Under the pieces are notes generated by a model. It was not told the DNA's origin. It made no database searches and saw only the letters and a program-made list of their open reading frames with translations. Below, one piece after another: positions 51,536 through 61,700 of a stretch of 64,000 bases of DNA. Made by a program: the position numbers and the translations under genes. This stretch comes from Tissierellia bacterium. GTDB taxonomy: Bacteria; Bacillota; Clostridia; Tissierellales; Tepidimicrobiaceae. Position 1 is the first letter of the stretch, and every line of letters starts with the position of its first letter. The DNA is taken from assembly GCA_012839745.1 (NCBI GenBank), contig DUMS01000081.1, positions 1-64,000 of the forward strand. The letters run 5' to 3'.

Positions 51536-53227
51536 ATGGATTATATAGAAAAATACAAATACTGGGTAACGAATGAATTTTTTGATGCTGACACAAAAAA
51601 GGAGCTGGAAGCTATTAAGGATAACGAAGAGGAGATAAAAAGCAGATTTTACAAGGACTTAACCTTTGGAACTGCTGGGTTGAGAGGGATTATTGGTGCT
51701 GGCACCAATAGAATGAATAGATATACTGTAGCCTTAGCCACCCAGGGATTGGCAGATACCATATTGGGGAAGGAAGGCAATGCCAAGGATAGGGGAGTGG
51801 CAATAGCCTATGATGTAAGGCATTTTTCCAGGGAATTTGCAGATATAGCAGCAAGAGTTCTGGCAGCCAATGGGATAAAGGTATATCTATTTGATGATAT
51901 AAGGCCAACGCCTTTACTGTCCTACACCATTAGGAAGCTAAACACCATTTCAGGAATAGTTATAACTGCCAGCCATAATCCAAAGGACTATAACGGATAT
52001 AAGGTCTACTGGGAGGAAGGGTCTCAAATACTAGACGATATAGCAACAGAAATACTTAGTAATATAAACAAAATAAAGGATTTTTCAGATATTAAGCTTA
52101 TAAGCCTAGAAGAGGGACTCGAAAATGGACTTGTAGAGTATATTGGTAAGGAAATAGACGAACAGTACATAGAAGATGTAGTGAATTCAAGCCTAAGAGA
52201 TGATGTGGATAAGAATATAAGTGTAGTATACAGCCCCCTCAACGGAACAGGAAATAAACTTGTAAGAAGAGTTCTTAAGGAAAGAGGATTTACTAACGTA
52301 TTTGTAGTACCTGAACAGGAAAACCCGGACCCAGATTTTAAAACAGTAGGCTACCCAAACCCTGAGGATGTAAAAGCCTTTGAGTATTCTGAAAGGTACG
52401 GAAAGGAAAGGAATGCAGACATACTATTGGCTACAGACCCTGACTGCGACAGAGTAGCATGTATGGTCAAAGATAAAAGAGGAGAATTTGTACCCCTAAA
52501 TGGAAATCAGATTGGTTCATTGCTGGTAAACTATATATTGTCTTCAAGGCATGGATCAGGTACTATTCCCCAAAATGCTGCTATAGTGAAGAGTATTGTA
52601 ACCGGAGACTTAAGCAAGGCTATAGCAGAAAAATATAATGTAAAAACCATAGAAACACTGACAGGATTTAAGCATATATGCGGTAAGGCCAATGAATTTG
52701 ACAGAACCGGGGAATACACATTTATATTTGGATATGAAGAGAGCATTGGGTATGTATACGACACATTTGTAAGGGATAAGGATGGAGTCATATCATCAAT
52801 GCTAATAGTTGAAATGGCAGCATATTATAAAAAACAGGGAAAAACGCTACTGGATGTATTGGAAGAGCTATACAATGAGCATGGGTATTATTTGAACAAT
52901 CTCATATCAATAGTTCTTGAAGGCATAGAGGGAAGCGAAAGGATTCAGCGCATAATGGAATCCTTCAGAAATAATCCTATTACTGAAATTGGGGATATGA
53001 AACTTATAAACACTATTGATTACTTAAAGGATGAGACTGATACTCCTAAATCAGATGTGTTAAAGTACTACTTTGATGATGGTTCCTGGTATGCCATTAG
53101 GCCTTCAGGAACGGAGCCTAAATTGAAAATATATATCTATTCAAAGGGAAATGATAATTTCTTGGCTGAGAAGAAGATAAAGGATATTGAAAAGAGAGTT
53201 ATGGAGAAAATAGAATCTGTGAAATAG
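51536..53227 (+). CDS. Phospho-sugar mutase (phosphoglucomutase/phosphomannomutase)
   Basis: FGTAGLRGIIGAGTNRMNRYTVALATQG, ITASHNPKDYNGYKVYW, TDPDCDRVA, RPSGTEPKLKIYIY; ATG 51536 after TAGGAGG. Confidence 0.93.
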   Translation: MDYIEKYKYWVTNEFFDADTKKELEAIKDNEEEIKSRFYKDLTFGTAGLRGIIGAGTNRMNRYTVALATQGLADTILGKEGNAKDRGVAIAYDVRHFSREFADIAARVLAANGIKVYLFDDIRPTPLLSYTIRKLNTISGIVITASHNPKDYNGYKVYWEEGSQILDDIATEILSNINKIKDFSDIKLISLEEGLENGLVEYIGKEIDEQYIEDVVNSSLRDDVDKNISVVYSPLNGTGNKLVRRVLKERGFTNVFVVPEQENPDPDFKTVGYPNPEDVKAFEYSERYGKERNADILLATDPDCDRVACMVKDKRGEFVPLNGNQIGSLLVNYILSSRHGSGTIPQNAAIVKSIVTGDLSKAIAEKYNVKTIETLTGFKHICGKANEFDRTGEYTFIFGYEESIGYVYDTFVRDKDGVISSMLIVEMAAYYKKQGKTLLDVLEELYNEHGYYLNNLISIVLEGIEGSERIQRIMESFRNNPITEIGDMKLINTIDYLKDETDTPKSDVLKYYFDDGSWYAIRPSGTEPKLKIYIYSKGNDNFLAEKKIKDIEKRVMEKIESVK

Positions 53228-53230
53228 GGA

Positions 53231-53266
53231 AAACCTCCAGGATGATAAATCCTGGAGGTTTTTATA
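53231..53266 (+). terminator. Terminator after mutase gene
   Basis: AAACCTCCAGGAT gataa ATCCTGGAGGTTTTTATA. Confidence 0.88.
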
Positions 53267-53331
53267 TGTATAAAAAAAGTTCCTAAGTACAAAATAGATT
53301 ATATCACTATTATGTTAAGGGAGTGATTGCC

Positions 53332-55755
53332 ATCAAAGCAGTAATTATGTCTGGCGGAAATGGTACCAGGCTTAGACCATTAACTTGTGACCTTCCTAAG
53401 CCAATGGTACCTATTTTTAACAAACCGGTGATGGAATACGGAATTGAGCTTTTAAAAAAATACAATATAGATGAAATAGCAGTTACTCTGCATTATTTGC
53501 CTAATATGATTATGGATTATTTTGGAGATGGAAGCAAATTTGATGTAAAAATCAATTATTATATAGAGGATACTCCACTGGGAACAGGAGGAAGCGTAAG
53601 AAATGCCGAGGATTTTCTGGATAGCACAATAGTGGTTATTAGCGGAGATGCCTTTACGGATATAGATATACGAAAAGCCTATGACTTCCATAGGGAAAGG
53701 GGTTCAAAGGCAACTTTAGTCCTTAAGAGGGAACCGATGCCATTGGAATATGGAATTGTAATAACTGATGAGAATGGGAGAGTAATAAGATTTTTGGAAA
53801 AGCCAAGCTGGGGTGAGGTGTTCAGCGACACTATAAATACAGGCATCTATATACTTGAACCTGAAGTATTCGACAACTATAAAAAAGGACAAAACTTCGA
53901 CTTCAGTAAGGATTTATTCCCTAAACTATTGGAAGACAATGTACCAATGTATGGATATATAGCTGATGAGTACTGGTGTGATGTAGGGGATTTAAACAGC
54001 TATATTCAAACCCATATTGATATTCTGCAAGATGAAAAAAAGCATGTGCTCCTTGGAAGAAATAAGGGAAAAGGAATATGGGTAGGTGAAGGAACAATAA
54101 TAGAAAAGAATGCAAGAATATATCCACCTGTATACATAGGAAGGAATTCTACAATTAAGTCTTCTGCAGTTATTGAGCCTTACACTGTTATAGGTGATAA
54201 TTGCATAATAGGTGGAGGTACTTCCATAAAGAGGAGTATAATTTGGAATAATGTTTCCATATTAAATGGCTGTGAAATAAGAAAATCTGTACTGTGCAAT
54301 GATATAAAAGTTGATGAAAAGGTAAGAATATTTGATAGCTGTGCCATTGGAGCTTATACCAGGATAGGCAAAAATAGCACCATTAGACCAAAGGTAAAGA
54401 TATGGCCTCATAAGGTGGTTGAGGAAAACATTACAGTATCAGACAATCTGAAATGGGAAGAAAGAGCGTCAAAAAAGCTGTTTGGATATAGGAGTATATC
54501 CGGAAAAGTAAATGAAAGCATAACTCCAGAAATAGCATCGAAACTGGGGGCTTCTTTTGCAACCACAATAAATGCCAATGGTACTTTTGTTGTAAACAGC
54601 GATGAGCATAATACATCAATACTTGTAAAGAACTCCATTATAACAGGCATTATGTCTACAGGTGCCCTAGTAATAGATATAAAGAACAGCACATTGCCTA
54701 TGTGCAGATTTGGAGTTAAGTACTATAAGGCAGACGGCGGAATTCAGATTAGGACAGACTGCAATGACAAAAGTACTGTATACCTGGAGTTTATTAACAG
54801 GAATTGTGCTAACATTGATAAGGATACCGAAAGGAAAGTGGAAAACACGTTTATATTAGAGGATTTCATCAGATGTCAGGGGCATGAGATAAAAGATGTA
54901 GTAAATGTTTACAACTTTCATCAAATATATCTGAAAGAAGGAATATCCAAAATAAGCAATACAGAAAAAATAGCAAAAGAAAAGCCTTATATAGTCATAT
55001 CCTCTCCCTCTAAGAATCTATTGGAGCTTGCCAGGGCATATTTAAGCGCCATTGGATGCCAGGTAAGAACAGTAGAGTTTGAAAAGGGTATGACCATAGA
55101 GGATATAAAAGAAATTGTGCTGGATGAAAATGGATATATGGGAATTTTGTATAATGACGACGGAGAGAGGCTGGCTTTGACAGACGGATTTAATGTAGTA
55201 GAAGACGACAGGTATTATATGCTGGCTATGTTAATAGGGTTTAAGACTGGTGCTGTAAAGGAAGCTGTTGTTCCATACAATTATCCGAGGGTAATGGAAA
55301 GGCTGGCAAAGGAATATAGAGGGAGGACGATATATAGCAAATCCAATATAACGGATATTATTGAAACTATATTAAAGAAAAATGATGATTTTCAATATAT
55401 TATTAGCTTTGATTCCCTGTGGGCAACAGGAAAAATACTGGATTATTTAATAGGCAATGGTGTAACAATAAACAAATTGCTCCATGAGCTTCCTCAGTAC
55501 TACTATTTTAAAAAGGAAATACCCTGCAGGTGGGATGATAAGGGGAAAATCATAAGAAGCCTTACATTGGACAGAAAGCAGGGAATAGAGCTTGTTAAAG
55601 GGGTAAGGTTTATTGATGATAAGGGATGGGTGCTCATTGAGCCTGATGACGAGAATCCTAAATTTAACCTATATATAGAAGGCTATAATGAAGAATACGC
55701 AGAGGAACTTTGGACACAATACAATGAAAAAGTCAACAGTATAATGAGGAAATAA
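53332..55755 (+). CDS. Sugar nucleotidyltransferase (mannose-1-P guanylyltransferase-like) fused to a phosphomannomutase-like domain
   Basis: KAVIMSGGNGTRLRPLTCDLPKPMVPIFNKPVMEYGIELL, left-handed beta-helix repeats, C-terminal PMM-like region. Start ambiguous (ATC 53332 versus GTG 53323). Confidence 0.85.
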   Translation: MKAVIMSGGNGTRLRPLTCDLPKPMVPIFNKPVMEYGIELLKKYNIDEIAVTLHYLPNMIMDYFGDGSKFDVKINYYIEDTPLGTGGSVRNAEDFLDSTIVVISGDAFTDIDIRKAYDFHRERGSKATLVLKREPMPLEYGIVITDENGRVIRFLEKPSWGEVFSDTINTGIYILEPEVFDNYKKGQNFDFSKDLFPKLLEDNVPMYGYIADEYWCDVGDLNSYIQTHIDILQDEKKHVLLGRNKGKGIWVGEGTIIEKNARIYPPVYIGRNSTIKSSAVIEPYTVIGDNCIIGGGTSIKRSIIWNNVSILNGCEIRKSVLCNDIKVDEKVRIFDSCAIGAYTRIGKNSTIRPKVKIWPHKVVEENITVSDNLKWEERASKKLFGYRSISGKVNESITPEIASKLGASFATTINANGTFVVNSDEHNTSILVKNSIITGIMSTGALVIDIKNSTLPMCRFGVKYYKADGGIQIRTDCNDKSTVYLEFINRNCANIDKDTERKVENTFILEDFIRCQGHEIKDVVNVYNFHQIYLKEGISKISNTEKIAKEKPYIVISSPSKNLLELARAYLSAIGCQVRTVEFEKGMTIEDIKEIVLDENGYMGILYNDDGERLALTDGFNVVEDDRYYMLAMLIGFKTGAVKEAVVPYNYPRVMERLAKEYRGRTIYSKSNITDIIETILKKNDDFQYIISFDSLWATGKILDYLIGNGVTINKLLHELPQYYYFKKEIPCRWDDKGKIIRSLTLDRKQGIELVKGVRFIDDKGWVLIEPDDENPKFNLYIEGYNEEYAEELWTQYNEKVNSIMRK

Positions 55756-55782
55756 ACGCTTACATGAAAGGAAGGAAAGAGT

Positions 55783-58700
55783 ATGAGAAGTAGCTTTAAC
55801 AGGTTAACAGTCCAGGGAGAAGAAATTCATACTCTGTATAGAACAGAAAGAAAATCTAATGCTAAAAAGTTTATATTAAATAAGCTGGAAACAAGCTTTA
55901 AAGATATAGAAAATGCATATGTAAACTTAATCAGAGAATCTGCAGGAAGCCGCTCCTATCCAAAAGGAGCAGAATGGCTTCTGGATAATTTCTACTTTAT
56001 AGAGCTGGCATATAGAAGGCTAAAAAATACAATAAAAGAAGAGAAAATCATAATTCTGAACATGGTAAAGGATGGACCCTACAGAGGCTATCCAAGAATA
56101 TATGCATTGGCAGTAGAACTGATTAATGATTCAACAGGGAACATTACTGAGGATAGATTGATAAGGTTCATTAATAGCTTCCAAAAGGAAGAGATACTGT
56201 CAATGGATGAAATAAGCTGGTTTCCAGGCTTCCTTGTTTTAGGCCTTATAGAATACATAAAAAACATATCCATAAGCTTATTGGACATGAAAAGGAAATG
56301 GGATGAAGCGGATAAATTGGATATTCTCACTGATGAATCAATGGAAAAGATAATAGAAGAAGCTCCTAACATGGATTCCATTAAACTGGAAAGAGTAATA
56401 AGAAGAATAAGAGAAGAACGTGATGATTTTCAGACAATAATCGATAGTATAGATGAAAAGCTGGATTATGCCGGAAGAAGCATTGAGAACATACTGGAAA
56501 GGGAATACATGTTACAATCCAAATATAAGGTGTATTTAGGATATGGCATAACTTCCCTAAGAAATGTTACCGTATTTGATTGGGAAAACATATTTAAATC
56601 CATAAGAGCCATAGATAATATACTTTCCATGGATCCATTAAACATATATGATAAGATGGATTCCCAATCAAAGAATTACTATAGGTATTATATAAAAGAA
56701 CTGGCAGAGAAATTTAACACTCAGGAGATATTTGTTGCCAAAAAGGCATTGGAATTTGCTGAAGAAGAATACGAAAACGGTGCAAGGGATAAAAAAGCTC
56801 ACATTGGATACTATTTGATAGATGAAGGCAGAAAAAAGCTTTTTGATTATTTTGGATGTAGAAATGCGAATCATACTTTATATGTGAGAAGGTTTGGCTA
56901 CTATTCCTTGCCCATAATTGCTATATCTCTGCTCATTACGTATATAGTAATGAGGATAGCTGCAGTTGACGGCAATCCATATCTAAATGCATTTGGGTTT
57001 TTAATATTGTTTATACCGTTGGAATCCATTGTATTGAACATAGCAAACAGCATATATATAAAGAGGTTTAAGCCTAAATTAATACCAAAGATAGAGTATT
57101 TCGGAGCAATTCCCGAGGATAAGGCAACACTGGTGGTGATTCCAACTCTTATTGTGGACAAAAGCCATTTGGAGGAGCTGGTTGAAAAATTAGAAGTATG
57201 CTATCTTTCAAACAATGAAGATAATATATATTTTGCCATAATGGGAGATTTCAAGGATGCAGATGAAAAGGATAAACCTGAGGATGCTGAGATCATAAAT
57301 AGGGGAGTAGAGCTGATAGAAAAGCTAAATAGGAAATATTCGAAAGGCAAGGACATATTCTTCTATCTTCACCGGGAAAGGGTATTTTCAGATGCACAGG
57401 GAAGCTGGATAGGCTGGGAAAGAAAGAGAGGAGCTTTGGTAGAATTAAATAACCTTCTGACAGGTGATGAAAACACAAGATTTAAAGCCATAAGCGGGGA
57501 CATATCAGGTATAAGGGGAAAAATAAAGTATGTAATAACAATAGATGCTGATACCCACCTTCCAATAGACTCAGCAAAGAAGCTTATAGGTGCCATTTCC
57601 CATCCTTTAAATAAAGCAGTAGTAGATGAAGAGAAGGGCATTGTAGTAGAAGGGTATGGCATCATACAGCCTAGAATACTTGTTGACATAGAAAGCAGCA
57701 ATAAGACTCTATTTACAAGGATATTTGCAGGCCATGGGGGAATGGACATCTATGGCAATGCGATATCAGATATATACCAGGACCTCTTTGGGGAAGGCAT
57801 ATTTACGGGAAAAGGCATATATGATTTGGAAGTCTTCCAGAGATGCTTAAAAGGCGCTATCCCTGAAAACATGGTATTAAGCCATGATTTATTGGAGGGG
57901 AGCTATATAAGGACAGGGCTGGCAACTGATATAAAGCTGTTGGATGGGTATCCTGAAAAGTATATATCCTATTTAAAAAGGCAGCACAGGTGGGTTAGAG
58001 GCGATTGGCAGTTACTAAGATGGATAACTGAAAGCTTAGGAAGGAATCTATCTATTCTTTCAAAGTGGAAGATGATTGATAACTTAAGAAGAAGCCTGTT
58101 ACCCATATTTTTGTTTATTGCTGTATTCCTTGGAACAGCTTTTTTTGAGGAAGGCAGATGGATATTTATTGGAGTGGCAGTTGCTAACCTCTTTCTGCAA
58201 TTTATAATGGAGTTTATACAAAACTTGTTTAGAGGCAAAACTGGATTCAATAATGTAAAATACAATGGAAATATAATTGTAGGGTATAGAAGTACATTGT
58301 ATCAGGGCATGCTGAATTTAATGTTCCTGCCTACAGAGGCATTTTTTATGGCAGATGCTATAATAAGGACTCTGTATAGAGTCTATATCTCTAAAAGAAA
58401 TCTTCTGGAATGGACAACAGCTTTTGAGGCTGAAAGAAATTCAAAAAATGATCTATCAGGCTATATTTCCATGATGAAGGGAAATATAATTTTTTCAGTT
58501 TTATTAGTTTCCATAGTTTTATTCAGGGATTTAAGTGCTTTTTTATCTGGGTTTATCTTCTCCATGCTGTGGCTATCAGGCCCTTTTATAGCCTTCAACA
58601 TAAGCAGGGGAGAAATGGAAGTGTTGGAAAAGAAAGAGGAAGACAAGAGGATTCTTTTGGATATTGCAAGTAAGACCTGGAACTACTACAGGGAGTTTAC

Positions 58701-61700
58701 TGATAAAGAAAACAACTATTTACCTCCAGATAATTATCAGGAATATCCATATAATGGTGTAGCCAACAGGACATCACCTACAAATATCGGGTTTTACCTG
58801 CTGTCAGTGCTATCTAGCAGGGATTTAGGATTTATTGACACAAAAGAGATGATTGCATTAGTAAATCGTACATTGGATACAATAGAAAGGCTTGAAAAAT
58901 GGGAGGGGCATCTGTACAACTGGTATGATACTACAAATTTAGAACCCTTAAGACCTATATTTGTTTCAACAGTGGACAGCGGAAATTTCATAGCTTATCT
59001 GATAGTTCTTAAGGAAGGAATTAAGGAGTATATGCATGAACTGGAAAATAAAGAGGACGCAGAGAAAACAATTGAAAGAATAGAGAATATCATTAACAAC
59101 ACCAATTTCAAGCCTCTGTATGATGAGTCAAAAGACCTGTTCTATATAGGATATAATGTTGGTGAGGGCAAGACGCTTAACAACTATTATGACCTGTTGG
59201 CTTCTGAAGCAAGGATTTCCAGTTATATAGCAATATCAAGAAGGGAAGTTCCAGTAAGAAACTGGGAGAGGCTGGGAAAATCTTTAGTCAAGGAAAATGG
59301 AAGCCTAAGTCTTGCCTCATGGTCCGGAACCATGTTTGAATACCTAATGCCAAGTTTGGTAATGAAGAACTATAAAAATACATTACTGGATGAAACCTAC
59401 AGGACAACAATAAATGTACAAAAGGAATATGGAAAGAAAAACAATGTGCCCTGGGGAATATCGGAATCCGGTTTTTTTGCCTTTGATAATGTTCTCAATT
59501 ATCAATACAAGGCTTTTGGTGTGCCATCCCTGGGGTTTAAGAGGGGATTAAAGGAGGAACTTGTTGTATCTCCATACTCTACTTTTCTGGCATTGAATTT
59601 TGATTACCAGGGTGTTATGGACAATATAAAGAGATTAATAGACGAGGGAATGGAAGGGCCTTATGGATTTTATGAAGCAGTAGACTATACTGTAAAAAGG
59701 CTTCCTCCCCATCTTAATAAAGGCATAGTAAAATCCTATATGAGCCATCATCAGGGCATGATATTTGCAGCAATAAACAACTTCATCAATGATGGCATAT
59801 TGATAAAGAGGTTTCACAGGGATCCTCTGATGAAATGTGGAGAGTTTCTGTTACAGGAAAGAATACCTGACGTTCCTGTAATATCAAAGGGTAGAGAAAA
59901 CCTGGAGCAGGTAGAAATCATAAGGAAAAGAGAGGATACATGGGAAAAGATTGCATACTCGAAAGAACATGTCGAGTCCATTAGATGCCACCTTTTGTCT
60001 TCCTGTAGCTATACACTGATGATTACAAACAGAGGAGAGGGATTTTCAAAGGATGGAAATACCTATATAAACAGGTGGAGAAGAGACTACCTTACAAATC
60101 CTTACGGTCAGTTCATATATATTAAGGACATAAAGAATAACAAATGCTGGTCTGCTACCTATGCTCCTTATTATTCTGAGCCTGATTCATATGATGTTGA
60201 GTTCCACCAGTACAAGGCTGTATTCAGAAGAAGGGATGGATGTATTGAAACCAGAATGGATATATATCTATTGCCTGAAGAATCCGGTGAAATAAGGAAG
60301 GTTAGAATAACAAATGATAATGATGAGGAAGCGCTGATTGAAAGCATAAGCTATTTTGAGGTAGTAGGAGAAAATATAAACTCTGACCTGGCACATCCTG
60401 CCTTCAGCAACCTATTTATAAGAACAGAGGTTGTTGAGGATTTGGAGGGGTTACTAGCATACAGAAGAAAAAGGCATGATGATCAAAGAGACGTATGGAT
60501 AGTGCATTTTGTTAGGGTTTTCCAGGAGGGAGACGAGAAATTTCAATATGAAACCAGCAGGCTGAATTTCATAGGTAGGTCCAATTCACTAAGTAATCCA
60601 AAGGCTATGGAAAAAGGCCTAACCAATACTACAGGTGTTGTATTGGACCCTGTAATGAGCATTGGTAAGAAAATAAAAATACCTCCTAAAGGGAAATTTG
60701 ATATATTCTATATTACAGCGTTGGCTAATAGCAAAAGTGAAGCTTTGGATATATTGAAGAAATACAGCGATAAAAATAACATAAAGCTGGCAGTAGACCT
60801 CTATAGAACAAAATCTCAGACTGAAATGGGATACCTGAACCTGAATCGAAGAAAAGCAAATCCCTACGAAGAACTATTGCCTAAGCTAATATATCTTACA
60901 GATAATAATAAATCAAGGTATTCATCTATTATCAGAAAGAATACTAAAGGTAAGGAAGGGCTATGGGCCAGGGGTATTTCAGGAGATAATCCTATACTGC
61001 TTGTAACTATCAGCTCTATGAAGGGAATGGCAAATCTGGTCAAGATACTGGAAGCTCATGAGTACTGGTCCTATAGGGGTATTCCTGTTGACCTGATAAT
61101 ATTGAACAAAGATGAAAGTGCTTATTATCAACCCCTTTATGAAAGCATAAGAGAGGAAGTATATGAAAAAAGGGGAATTGCAGGAAGAGTATTTATCATC
61201 AATGAGAACACAATACCCGAAGAAGACAGGGTGCTTTTATATAAATTTGCAAATGTAATAGTTAAGGCAGAAGAAAGCTTTAAGAATATGGATTCCACTA
61301 AGCATAACATACCTTATAAGACCTTTGTTAAAGATAGGAAGGTTTATGAAAAGAAAGAAATCAATCTGGATTTAAAATATTTTAACGAATACGGCGGATT
61401 TTCGAAGGATGGAAGGGAATATATAATAAAGCTGTCCAAGGGGATAAATACTCCAATGCCATGGATAAATGTAGTTTCTAATAGGGATTTTGGATTCATA
61501 ATTACAGAACAGGGCAGCGGATTTACCTGGTCAAAGAACAGCAGGGAAAACAAGCTTACACCATGGTATAATGACCCTATAACTGACCATCAGGGAGAGA
61601 TTATCTACTTAATGGATGAAGATTCAGGGGAAGTGTTTACTATTACTCCAAAGCCTGTTAGAGATGATAATGACTATATTGTAATCCATGGACAGGGGCA

